Assembly (NCBI RefSeq): GCF_009711045.1 | Contig: NZ_WMJX01000008.1 | Location: forward strand, 1-64,000 | Direction of reading: 5' to 3' | Length of the DNA: 64,000 bases | DNA from: Myroides albus | GTDB lineage: Bacteria > Bacteroidota > Bacteroidia > Flavobacteriales > Flavobacteriaceae | Shown: one piece after another, positions 9,196 to 16,743 of the stretch | How the letters are laid out: the number at the start of each line of letters is the position of its first letter | Position numbering within the stretch: position 1 is the stretch's first letter | Notes under the pieces: generated by a model | Database searches by the model: none | What the model was told of the DNA's origin: nothing | The model's input: only the letters and a program-made list of their open reading frames with translations | Position numbers and translations under genes: made by a program

Positions 9196-9621
9196 TTATT
9201 CATCTATTTCATCCAGAACAGGTACTGGTCTTTTGCTTTCGTTAATAGCAACAAGGGTAAAAGATCCTGTGATTGCCTTTTCACGTCCATCTCTATACAT
9301 GCTCTCTACAAATACATCTACACGTACATCCAAACTTGTGCGTCCTACACGAGTAACAGTTCCAATTAGTTCTACTAATGTTCCAGCGGGAATTGGGTGA
9401 TTAAAGTCAACTTTATCACTCGATACAGTTACAATAGGTTTACGACAAAAACGCGTAGCTGTCATAAAGGCAATTTCATCCATAATGTATAATACTGCCC
9501 CACCAAACATTGTATTGTGGTGATTTGTTTGCCCAGGGAATACTGTTCTGAATACGTGAGTTTCGGAATCTTTAATTTTCTTTTGGATACGTAATTCTCT
9601 GTTTGTTAATTGACCTTCCAT
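9196..9621 (-). CDS. Acyl-CoA thioesterase, hotdog fold (YciA/BACH type)
   Basis: A 141-residue cytoplasmic enzyme expected to hydrolyse acyl-CoA to free acid and CoA. Visible hotdog features are the N-terminal VFPGQTNHHNTMFGGAVL stretch (about residues 27-44), with the Asn/His-rich start and the Gly-Gly turn before the central helix, then MDEIAFMTATRF and the VDFNHPIPAGT strand. It is a single gene with its own terminator. On the same strand, 170-280 bases upstream, lies a cobalamin riboswitch with no other gene between, so this gene may be B12-controlled, an unusual partner (see the riboswitch entry). Confidence 0.9.
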   Translation of the reverse strand: MEGQLTNRELRIQKKIKDSETHVFRTVFPGQTNHHNTMFGGAVLYIMDEIAFMTATRFCRKPIVTVSSDKVDFNHPIPAGTLVELIGTVTRVGRTSLDVRVDVFVESMYRDGREKAITGSFTLVAINESKRPVPVLDEIDE

Positions 9622-9790
9622 ATTGATGTAATGATTGTTATTACTTAGTTTACTTTTTACCTTTTAAATTGGTATAGCTTATGGTTTGGTTTAATCATTG
9701 TAGAGCATTTCAAAATGTCATAAGGGAAATAGCTCTAATTTCGACTAAGCTTCAAATCGCGAAAGCATGGTTTATGGTTCGTATAGCTGA

Positions 9791-9902
9791 GTAAGTGTGG
9801 TAATCTGACTTATAATCAGCTCGGCTGATTATTTACAGTTGCGCGACAGCTCGTGAATTTCACACGATTCCCCACTTGTCTTAGTACTAAGAACAAACTT
9901 AC
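9791..9902 (-). promoter_or_regulatory. Cobalamin (B12) riboswitch
   Basis: Read on the minus strand, the stretch contains the cobalamin aptamer hallmarks: GGGGAATC followed by a GTGTGAAATTCAC hairpin (plus coordinates 9851-9873), then GTCGCGCAACTGTAA with the B12-box core GCGCAACTGTAA at 9833-9844, a 9-bp accessory hairpin (9812-9820 with 9824-9832), and the 3' segment AGTCAGATTACC. GTAAGT (9897-9902) pairs with ACTTAC (9791-9796) to close the structure. A TATATTTG -7 box lies just upstream (9932 down to 9925). The next minus-strand gene is the thioesterase. Aptamer identity rests on consensus recognised by eye. Confidence 0.8.
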
Positions 9903-10213
9903 ACTTTTGTGTTCTATACAAGGGCAAATATACGAAGTATAAATGGTTTATAAGTGGCCTTTGTGAAATAATAGTCTATGACTCTTAGCTTCTCATAGTG
10001 TTTTAGATTGATAGTAGGAGCAATTGATTTGTCTTGTCAATTGGTGTTTCTATATGTTATTATTGACAAAGTATTTTATAAACTCTTTGTTTTCTCAAGT
10101 TTTACTTTTTGCTATGAAATCATATAATAATATAAGAGTTTATTAATTGTTAGCGAGAGAAAAAAGTTTTTTTATTATAGTGTATTTCATTGTTAATTAA
10201 GTTTTTATGTCGA

Positions 10214-10259
10214 TAACTAAAGAATTAGTTGTATAACTAAAAAGTTAGTTGTATGTTTG
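10214..10259 (+). promoter_or_regulatory. Tandem BlaI-type operators over the blaI-M56 promoter
   Basis: Two adjacent 20-base direct repeats (10214-10233 and 10234-10253) differ at only two positions. Each contains the inverted repeat AACTAA-N4-TTAGTT. A degenerate third copy, AACTAA and TTAG, lies at 10263-10278, touching the start codon. The -7 box TATGTTTG (10252-10259) overlaps the second repeat and TTG at 10229-10231 falls in the first, so a dimeric BlaI bound here would block RNA polymerase. Autoregulation by the adjacent repressor is the natural inference. Confidence 0.7.
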
Positions 10260-10281
10260 ATTAACTAATAAAAATTAGACA

Positions 10282-10644
10282 ATGGAGAAGCTTACAAACA
10301 AAGAGGAGGAGATCATGCGCATTTTGTGGAAAATTGAAAAGGGATTTATAAATGATATTTTGCAACAGATGGATGAACCAAAACCACATTACAATACACT
10401 TTCGACTTTGGTGCGAATATTAGAGGACAAAGGAGTGGTAGCACATCATACTTTTGGGAAGTCGCATCAATATTATCCCTTAGTTGATATTTCATCTTAT
10501 AAGAAACAGTTTATGGAAGATACCATGCAGAAGTACTTTGATAATTCTTTTGCAAATCTGGTAAACTTCTTTGTCAAGGACAAGAATATAAGCAAAGAAG
10601 AACTCGATGAAATTAGCGCATTAATTGAGAAGAATAGAAAGTAA
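10282..10644 (+). CDS. BlaI/MecI/CopY family repressor
   Basis: A 120-residue winged-helix repressor. The start MEKLTNKEEEIMRILWKIEKG and the recognition-helix region PHYNTLSTLVRILEDKGVV (about residues 35-53) are characteristic of BlaI/MecI, and a short C-terminal dimerisation segment follows. Proteins of this family are cleaved or released when a partner M56 membrane peptidase senses a signal, and such a peptidase gene lies 18 bases downstream. Tandem operators over its promoter imply autoregulation. No beta-lactamase gene is nearby, so the inducing signal is unknown. Confidence 0.93.
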   Translation: MEKLTNKEEEIMRILWKIEKGFINDILQQMDEPKPHYNTLSTLVRILEDKGVVAHHTFGKSHQYYPLVDISSYKKQFMEDTMQKYFDNSFANLVNFFVKDKNISKEELDEISALIEKNRK

Positions 10645-10662
10645 GAACCAATCGACTGACTT

Positions 10663-12681
10663 ATGACGACCATTTTTATTTATTTTCTAAAAGTCAACTT
10701 GTTGTTGAGTTTTACCTTTGCATTTTACTACGTGTTTTTGCGAAGAGAAACTTTTGTACGCACAATAAGGTGGTACTTTCTATTGGCTATCGCAGGTAGT
10801 TTTATTCTGCCAAGTGTTTTTTGGACAAGGGAAATAATTCTTGAGGACACTCCTATTTTACTTGATCAGTGGTTAGTTGATAGTAAGCAAGTAGATCTAC
10901 CAACAGATCATACAATGCAAGTAATAGAAACTACCGTGAATTGGCAGGACTATGCAATATCCCTTTATGCGGGAATAGGCGCTTTGTTTTTACTTTCACT
11001 CTTAGTGCAATATCTGCGTGTCTTGTATCGTATCGGCTCATTGCACAGTTGTGAGATTGCAGGTAATGTCCTTGTAGATCATCGTACTAAAGATGCTTAT
11101 TCTTTCTGGAACAGTATTGTTCTACCTGCAAATTATAAGCAGATAGAGCGAATAGATCTTGTTTTATTACACGAGAGTATTCACATCAAGCAAAAACACT
11201 CTGTTGACCTATTGATTATAGGAGTGACAAAAGCAGTATGTTGGATAAATCCCTTTGTGTACTTACTGCAACGAGCGATTAATTTGAATTTAGAATTCCT
11301 TGTAGATCAGCAAGTAAGTCGCGATATTAATACGTTTGATTATCAAAAAGCTTTATTGGAGTACCAATATGCAAGATTAGAACATACATCTATTGTTAAT
11401 TCTTTCAAGTCTTCGGATTTCAAACGCAGAATCATAATGCTTAACACTCAAAAATCACCAATCATGAAAAAAATGAAATTGTTGTTACTTATGCCATTTT
11501 TACTGGCTTTTTTTGGCTTTTTTCAAGTACAAGTAAAAGCGAAGATAAACAATAGTAAGCCAGATAGTGAAAGTTTATCAAACTTTGTAGATCAATTGCA
11601 AAGTCAGTCATTACCTGTGATATTATCCGATTTTGATCAGAAGCAACTTGCTCCCATACTCGCGCAAGATACTCTTGGCCTAGTGAGTGAAATTAGTAAA
11701 GACCAATCAGTTAAATCTACTGACTCTACTGTGCAAGTATATAGGGTGGAGCGTGGTAAAAAGCAGACAAAGAAGTCAGAACAACTGAAAGGTCGTGGAT
11801 TGGACAAATTGGCGGAAATAGGTAAACATTCTCCTATGTATATCGTGGATGGAGAGAATGCTGATTCACAACAAGTCAAAGCTATTTTACCAGAAGATAT
11901 TGAGTCTGTCTATGTCTTTGAAACTAAGCAAGGAATTGAAAAATATGGAGAGGAAGGTAAAAATGGTGTGGTCTTTATTTTGACAATAGACAATAATGAC
12001 CAAGAGAAAAACTTGCGAAAAATTGAATTGCGAAAGGAACTACAAAAAAGAAAAGTAGAACTTAAAAAGGAACGTCAGGCAAGGAAATTAGAAGTGGCAG
12101 TAAGTAAAGAGATGCGTGATGATGCTGTTAAAGAGCGAATCGAAAAACGAAAAGCTGAAATAGCTGCCCGCCAAGAACTTCACCAAATGAATAAAACGCA
12201 AGTACAAGACCAGAAAAATAAGACCAGTAGAATCCGAGATACCAAAAAGTTGAACGAAACAACAGTTCACGTTGTAGATGGAAAATTTTATACCTTCGAT
12301 GAGGTTGTTGCTTTTCTTGAAACAACTAATGGGACAAAAAACATGAAGATTTACAATGCAGAAGATGCAAAAAAAGTATTTAATTATACCGGAAATAAAA
12401 AAGTATTTGAGTATTCCTTGAAAACTGATGAGGATGTTGAAAATGAAAAACAGATACGTCAAATCACAAGAGAGTACAAAGAGAAGATGCGCAAAAACAA
12501 ACTTCGTGAGTCCTCTTTTGTAGGTCTTTATGTTTTAGATGGAACTCCTGTTAGTTATGAGCAAATGATGCAAGTAAAACCAGTTGATATTAAATCTGTT
12601 TCGATATTGAAAAAACAAGAGGCAGTAGAGAAGTATGGGGTAGAAGGAGAAAATGGCGCAATGGAGATTAAAGTAAAATAA
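10663..12681 (+). CDS. BlaR1-like M56 family membrane metallopeptidase with plug-like repeats
   Basis: A 672-residue protein. The N-terminal part has several transmembrane segments and the M56 zinc motif HESIH (HExxH, near residue 170) in LLHESIHIKQKHSVD, followed by a hydrophobic WINPFVYLL segment and another membrane anchor near residue 275. The extracytoplasmic C-terminus contains repeated units resembling the TonB-receptor plug: YIVDGE...PEDIESVYVFETKQGIEKYG (about 390-430) and YVLDGTP...PVDIKSVSILKKQEAVEKYG (about 620-660), with a degenerate copy between them and a charged helical stretch at about 445-515. It probably transmits an envelope signal to the BlaI repressor encoded upstream; the signal is not known. 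Confidence 0.88.
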   Translation: MTTIFIYFLKVNLLLSFTFAFYYVFLRRETFVRTIRWYFLLAIAGSFILPSVFWTREIILEDTPILLDQWLVDSKQVDLPTDHTMQVIETTVNWQDYAISLYAGIGALFLLSLLVQYLRVLYRIGSLHSCEIAGNVLVDHRTKDAYSFWNSIVLPANYKQIERIDLVLLHESIHIKQKHSVDLLIIGVTKAVCWINPFVYLLQRAINLNLEFLVDQQVSRDINTFDYQKALLEYQYARLEHTSIVNSFKSSDFKRRIIMLNTQKSPIMKKMKLLLLMPFLLAFFGFFQVQVKAKINNSKPDSESLSNFVDQLQSQSLPVILSDFDQKQLAPILAQDTLGLVSEISKDQSVKSTDSTVQVYRVERGKKQTKKSEQLKGRGLDKLAEIGKHSPMYIVDGENADSQQVKAILPEDIESVYVFETKQGIEKYGEEGKNGVVFILTIDNNDQEKNLRKIELRKELQKRKVELKKERQARKLEVAVSKEMRDDAVKERIEKRKAEIAARQELHQMNKTQVQDQKNKTSRIRDTKKLNETTVHVVDGKFYTFDEVVAFLETTNGTKNMKIYNAEDAKKVFNYTGNKKVFEYSLKTDEDVENEKQIRQITREYKEKMRKNKLRESSFVGLYVLDGTPVSYEQMMQVKPVDIKSVSILKKQEAVEKYGVEGENGAMEIKVK

Positions 12682-12800
12682 TTGCTGCTTTACCATTAGG
12701 TGTACTTCCAGAGAAAAAAAGGGGGGAGATTGATGTGAACAAAGTGTCAATCTATCTTCTAAAAAGGCTATTTATAGACCTATGAGGATGAAGTAAATAA

Positions 12801-12845
12801 AAAAGAGGATTAGGTAGTTTTTAGATTATCTAATCTTTTTTTTGT
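12801..12845 (+). terminator. Terminator of the BlaI-M56 operon
   Basis: AAAGAGGATTAG (12802-12813) can pair with CTAATC plus the following T run (12830-12843); a smaller TTAGA/TCTAA hairpin lies within. A long T tract follows. It lies about 120 bases after the stop codon. Confidence 0.5.
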
Positions 12846-13019
12846 TTGATTAATCTCATTGTTTATCATAAATAGCTTAAATACTTCATTTTACAATGAA
12901 AGTAGATTGATGTATTGACAAGAGTTTATACCTAAACATAGGTGATTAAATATGTGAAGTCTTTCTACTTAATCCTAATAGGATAGTTTTCTACATCATT
13001 CTCTTGCATTTGGTAGGAG

Positions 13020-13235
13020 GATTTTTGGGGTATGCTTGCATCTTTGTTCGAGAAAAGGCCTCTCTAGGGCAGTAAACTGTGAGAATACCCCTAAGAATCA
13101 GCAAAGGAAACTAGCAAACAGAGTGGACCAAGCGTTAAGAAAATGTATGGTGGACATTTTTAGCCAAGGGGCTAGCGAGGGAGAACCGAAAACCGAAAAC
13201 AGAAGGTGTGCTGGCAAATACTGTTTAGCTTATCA
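13020..13235. ncRNA. Possible structured RNA, unidentified
   Basis: This stretch is visibly richer in G+C than its surroundings and contains stacked hairpins: GGGGTAT (13027-13033) with ATACCCC (13085-13091); AAAATGT/ACATTTT (13140-13146, 13154-13160) with a 7-base loop; TAGCC/GGCTA (13161-13165, 13170-13174); and AAACAG (13116-13121) with CTGTTT (13221-13226) enclosing the last two. A short motif ACCGAAA is repeated near 13185-13198. An 84-codon open frame covers it but does not look like protein. It matches no RNA family I can name (not RNase P, tmRNA, SRP, 6S or tRNA), and transcription direction is unknown. Mobile-element debris is the alternative. Confidence 0.35.
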
Positions 13236-13372
13236 AGACTTGTTGTCGATGAGCATTTTTGTAATTATCTTTATCAAGGTCGGAAGTTAGGTGAGCAAAT
13301 ACTTGCATCATTAAAAATTTTAAGAATCAGTATAATAAGTGACTAGAAATAAACAATATAAGTTGGCATAAC

Positions 13373-13618
13373 ATGAGATTAACACAGGAAGAAGCCATTC
13401 AAATAGCAAAACAGTATCAACAGCGATATCCTTCGCTTATAAATACCATTGTTCGGGCACAATTTAATCCAAAGTTTAATGTCGTTGGAGAAAAAGCATG
13501 GATTGCAATTGGTGTATTTGAACTATTTGGGGATATGCATGAGTTTTTTTATGTGATTTCAGATGAAACCGGGGAGGTTGAATATACCTTTAATGAACAT
13601 GGCTGTATAAATCCATAG
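13373..13618 (+). CDS. Small orphan protein, PepSY- or immunity-like fold
   Basis: An 81-residue acidic protein without signal or membrane segment, so probably cytoplasmic. It begins with a helix (LTQEEAIQIAKQYQQRYP), followed by strands with a conserved-looking KAWIAIGVFELFG and a closing FYVISDETGEVEYTFNEHG, the pattern of small PepSY-like or immunity-type proteins in which the last strand reads VIDDETGEV. I do not recognise the exact family. It stands alone in a region with a broken small gene and no toxin gene beside it. Confidence 0.6.
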   Translation: MRLTQEEAIQIAKQYQQRYPSLINTIVRAQFNPKFNVVGEKAWIAIGVFELFGDMHEFFYVISDETGEVEYTFNEHGCINP

Positions 13619-13662
13619 CAATAAGCTTCTTATTTTGGGCTTACCATACACATATTCATTGT

Positions 13663-13854
13663 CTATTTGTTATTAGCAGGGGATGTATATGCGATCCTAA
13701 GCTCACTGAATTTATCAATAATCTTTGTAGATTGTATTTTTCCATTTCTATACACGATAATTTCCTACTAATGGCCATTCAACACTTTATCAACAGTGCC
13801 TTCCCAAGATTGGGATTGTTCGTTATAGCGCAAAAAATCCAAGAAAATTTTCAT
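13663..13854 (-). pseudogene. Small gene interrupted by an in-frame stop
   Basis: From an ATG at 13854 the minus strand encodes 28 residues (MKIFLDFLRYNEQ...KVLNGH), then a TAG (13770-13768), and the same frame continues for 34 protein-like residues (EIIVYRNGKIQSTK...IAYTSPANNK) to a second TAG at 13665. The composition on both sides of the stop looks coding, with SWEGTVDKV and IIVYRNGK giving a beta-rich small domain. This suggests a 63-codon gene inactivated by an amber mutation. A chance frame is possible. It ends 45 bases past the small orphan gene, convergent to it. Confidence 0.4.
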
Positions 13855-13915
13855 GAAAAACATAGAAAGGTTATTAAACTAATGTAAAAGAGAAAAAGTA
13901 ATGAAACTAGTAAAA

Positions 13916-13945
13916 AAAAGACGTCAATATTGAGAGACGTCTTTT
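13916..13945 (-). terminator. Terminator of the ornithine cyclodeaminase-family gene
   Basis: A perfect 10-bp stem (AAAAGACGTC 13916-13925, GACGTCTTTT 13936-13945) with a 10-base loop and an A run at 13912-13919 (U on the minus transcript), 80 bases past the stop codon. Confidence 0.75.
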
Positions 13946-14023
13946 AATTTAAGCACGGGTTGATAATCTATTAAAGTATAAAAACGAAGTGCTTTTGTGA
14001 TTATATAATCCAAACGCTATTTT

Positions 14024-15013
14024 TTACATTCTTATCGAAGTACCTAAGTTTTCTCTACAAGCCTTGTCATAGGCATATTTAGCAGTAATTAGATCTTGGA
14101 TTGCGATACCAACATTTTTAAAGACCGTTATCTCAGTGTCATTTGTTCTTCCCTTAATTTTACCCAGGATAAGATCTCCAATTTCTCCTTTATAATTCTC
14201 CTGAGGTAACAATTCTTTTTCAAGGGGAACAAGAATATCTGCAGTTGATGAAAAACAAGAGTCTTTGTGATCTACAAACAAAGAACTATTCATAAAAATA
14301 TCTTCAGGCAGCTCATGCATAGTTGGGCTATAGGACCCAGCTGCGTTGATATGTACTCCTTTTTTGAGATGGGACGTTTTAAATAAAGGCGTTGCAGAAG
14401 GAGTAACTGTACAAATAATATCTACATGAGCAAGTACCTCTGGGTCATCTGCAGCTATAATCTCTACATCAGATTTGTCTTTGTAGTATTCAATGAATGT
14501 TTCAACGGACTTACTTGTCTTAGAGCTACCAAATAGATAGGCTTTTTTAATAGGTCTTTCTGCACATACAGCTTCAAATTGTGTGTAAGCTTGTGCTCCA
14601 GCTCCAAATAGAGCCATTATAGATGAGTCTTTTCTGGCTAAATAACGCGTTGCTACCCCAGAGGCGCCCCCTGTTCTTAAGGCAGTAAGATGGGAACCAT
14701 CAATTATCGCTTGAGTAAGATTATTTTCTGAGTCTATTAGTATCACCAGCCCTTGTATAGCAGGATGGCCGTTCACACCACCTTGTTTGCGTATACTTAA
14801 GAGTTTAACACCTGCGGTATTAATATTAGCAATTAATGACGGCTTAAAAAAGATATCAAGATAGTCTTTACCAAGACCAGTTATTACTCGATCAGGCATT
14901 TCAGCTGTATTATTGGATAGTTCAACATAGGCATCTACAACAGTTTCTATTGCTTCTTCAATAGAAACTAATTGCTTTATGTCTTCAGAGTTTAAGACTT
15001 TTATGGTATTCAT
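14024..15013 (-). CDS. Ornithine cyclodeaminase / mu-crystallin family protein
   Basis: A 329-residue NAD(P)-dependent enzyme of the ornithine cyclodeaminase/mu-crystallin family, which includes ornithine cyclodeaminase, alanine dehydrogenase and imine reductases. The substrate-binding lysine region (AGVKLLSIRKQGG, about residues 67-79) is followed by LTALRTGGASGVATRYLA (about 108-125), and the Rossmann nucleotide-binding motif is FGAGAQA (about 135-141). Near 220, GVHINAAGSYSPTMHELP is the family's conserved turn. The exact substrate cannot be chosen. It is monocistronic with its own terminator; the PfoR-like gene upstream on the same strand is over 400 bases away. Confidence 0.88.
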   Translation of the reverse strand: MNTIKVLNSEDIKQLVSIEEAIETVVDAYVELSNNTAEMPDRVITGLGKDYLDIFFKPSLIANINTAGVKLLSIRKQGGVNGHPAIQGLVILIDSENNLTQAIIDGSHLTALRTGGASGVATRYLARKDSSIMALFGAGAQAYTQFEAVCAERPIKKAYLFGSSKTSKSVETFIEYYKDKSDVEIIAADDPEVLAHVDIICTVTPSATPLFKTSHLKKGVHINAAGSYSPTMHELPEDIFMNSSLFVDHKDSCFSSTADILVPLEKELLPQENYKGEIGDLILGKIKGRTNDTEITVFKNVGIAIQDLITAKYAYDKACRENLGTSIRM

Positions 15014-15445
15014 ACTTTATGTTTTATGTATTAAAAAAATAGGTTATAAAGATTCTGCTCTTATTAAAAAGCACTTTATAAGTGAGTTTGTATTTTATAC
15101 AATACAGAAGATTTTCTGTGTTTGATTGAGGTTTCAATTTAGAAAAACAATAAAGCATAACCAAATTTATTTTCTCGACTACTTTCTGTAAGGTTTATCA
15201 AATCAAGCATTCCCTATTTTTTTACACCTGTTTACAGCTTACTATTATATTATTAAACTGAATTTAAAAGAGATTTTATTTTACTCCGATTTATCTGCTA
15301 TGAATCAAAGTGTGTACTATATAAGTTGATTAGTATTTGTATGTAGTAAAAAAGCTACTGCTGTAGAATTGTTTTTTATATTAACTGATTGCTTGAATAA
15401 TAGTTTGTGTCTTTGATAAAGCGAGAGTTACTTGTCATTGTACTG
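15014..15445. other. AT-rich intergenic region
   Basis: About 430 bases between two minus-strand genes. A TAAATTTG box on the minus strand (15168 down to 15161) could be a promoter for the downstream enzyme gene, but there is no matching upstream TTG. No reading frame, RNA or repeat is convincing. Confidence 0.35.
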
Positions 15446-16462
15446 TTAGAACAGTTTCATATCTCCTTCTTTAATCCACTGTTTCTTTTTCATGATAAAG
15501 TAAATTAAGTAAGACAATATCATAGGTAAAAGTACCTGTAAGCACAGAATACTCAAAAGTATATAAGAGGTAGTATGCGTGCCTTTCATGGCGTTAAAGG
15601 TTCCTATTTGACCAACTAAACCACAACTACCCATTCCAGATTCTAAAGCGGTATTTTGCATATCAAAAAACAAAATGGCTATCGGCCCTATAATAGCAGC
15701 AGAAAGAGTAGGTGGGATCCATATCTTCCAGTTTTTATAAATGTTTGGTACTTGTAACATACTTGTGCCGATTCCCTGAGCCAACACTCCTTTAAAGCCA
15801 TTATCTTTAAAGCTAATTGTAGCAAAGCCAATCATCTGTGCACAGCATCCGATTGTAGCTGCACCTGCGGCTAAACCATCTAATTGCAACATTAAGCACA
15901 AAGCTGCTGAAGAAATAGGCAGTGTTAAAACCATTCCTACTACCACAGCTATAACCATTCCCATGATTAAAGGATTAGATTCTGTCGAGAGTATAATGAT
16001 TTGTCCGATCCACTGCATGAGTTGGTTGACAGTAGGACCTGTGAATTGGGCAAAACCAACACCTGTTAAAACGGTAACAATTGGAGTGATAACTATATCA
16101 ATTCTTGTTTCACCAGCAATTGCCTTCCCAATTTCCACAGCAATGATAGTAGCTATAAAAACCCCGAGTGGGCCACCAAGTTGATAAGCAGCTACTCCAA
16201 CTACTGCAGAGGAGAATAAAACTAATTGTGGAGCTCTTAAGCTATAAGCAATAGCCAATGCAATTACAGGACCTGTAGCTTGATTGGCAAAAGGCCAAAC
16301 CACTTGCTTTAAGAAGCTAATGTGAAGTTCCTCACCAATGGTTTTTAGTATTGTCCCTACAAGTAAAGTTGCAAATAACCCGTAAGCCATTGCTCCCATG
16401 GCATCTACAAAGTAGCGTTTGCCTGAAATTTGGATATCTTTTTTGTGTAGAAACTGTTTCAT
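15446..16462 (-). CDS. PTS EIIC-type (PfoR-like) membrane protein
   Basis: A 338-residue polytopic membrane protein of the PTS_EIIC_2 family, which includes PfoR of Clostridium. About nine hydrophobic segments are visible with many small residues, and the conserved polar loop AGETRIDIVITPIVTVLTGVG (about residues 115-135) is typical. No phosphotransfer domains (EIIA, EIIB) are present or nearby, so it is unlikely to act as a normal sugar PTS; it may be a stand-alone permease or sensor. The frame opens at a TTG (16486), but the ATG at 16462 gives the usual N-terminus. A structured leader precedes it. Confidence 0.8.
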   Translation of the reverse strand: MKQFLHKKDIQISGKRYFVDAMGAMAYGLFATLLVGTILKTIGEELHISFLKQVVWPFANQATGPVIALAIAYSLRAPQLVLFSSAVVGVAAYQLGGPLGVFIATIIAVEIGKAIAGETRIDIVITPIVTVLTGVGFAQFTGPTVNQLMQWIGQIIILSTESNPLIMGMVIAVVVGMVLTLPISSAALCLMLQLDGLAAGAATIGCCAQMIGFATISFKDNGFKGVLAQGIGTSMLQVPNIYKNWKIWIPPTLSAAIIGPIAILFFDMQNTALESGMGSCGLVGQIGTFNAMKGTHTTSYILLSILCLQVLLPMILSYLIYFIMKKKQWIKEGDMKLF

Positions 16463-16546
16463 TGTGTGCTGGGGAATTAAAGACAAAGGGCGTATTGCCT
16501 GGGTTGATTAAACTCCAGCGAAAGTATTAATAATTATGCAACTATT

Positions 16547-16660
16547 GAAGTAGAATTATGTGTTATTCTACTTCGTTATTCTAAGGGTTAATCTTCCCAA
16601 GTAGTACTTTAGCTATTGTTACAGGCCGAAATAGCAACACCAAGGGAAACGCAAAAGTAG
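16547..16660 (-). promoter_or_regulatory. Structured 5' leader of the PfoR-like gene
   Basis: On the minus strand a TACTTTTG -7 box (about 16660-16653) is followed by a roughly 180-base leader. It holds a nested structure: TTCCC (16594-16598) pairs with GGGAA (16644-16648), enclosing GCTATT/AATAGC (16612-16617, 16630-16635). Nearer the gene is a perfect 10-bp hairpin (16547-16556 with 16565-16574, 8-base loop). It looks like a cis-regulatory RNA but matches no riboswitch class I recognise (not TPP, SAM, cobalamin or FMN). Confidence 0.4.
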
Positions 16661-16690
16661 GATGTTTTTTTCTTTGATAGATGCGAATAA

Positions 16691-16698
16691 TAAATTTG
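16691..16698 (+). promoter_or_regulatory. -7 promoter box of the first E1 gene
   Basis: TAAATTTG matches TAnnTTTG and lies 45 bases before the ATG at 16744. It falls inside the longer open frame that starts at 16681, which supports the later start. Confidence 0.45.
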
Positions 16699-16743
16699 TT
16701 TACTAAAGGCAATTGCTTATTTTTAGAGTCTATTAAACCAATT

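Noticed and set aside
12088..12462. A 124-codon minus-strand frame inside the M56 peptidase gene
   Set aside because: It is the reverse image of a well-supported gene with a Phe/Leu-rich composition typical of shadows of Lys/Glu-rich sequence.
13027..13091. A tRNA-like 7-bp acceptor stem
   Set aside because: There is no T-loop TTCRANNC, no D arm and no anticodon arm in the 65 bases between the strands, so it is not a tRNA.
13036..13290. An 84-codon open frame
   Set aside because: Its sequence lacks normal protein character and coincides with perfect nested hairpins, so it is more likely a by-product of RNA-like or element-derived sequence.
16487..16600. Plus-strand resemblance to the 3' part of a TPP riboswitch (TGGG...CCAGCG)
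   Set aside because: The conserved CTGAGA, ACCC and GAACCTGA elements are missing and the strand is opposite to the gene it would serve.
16681..16743. Upstream extension of the first E1 gene
   Set aside because: A TAAATTTG promoter box lies within it, and the family N-terminus begins at the later ATG.
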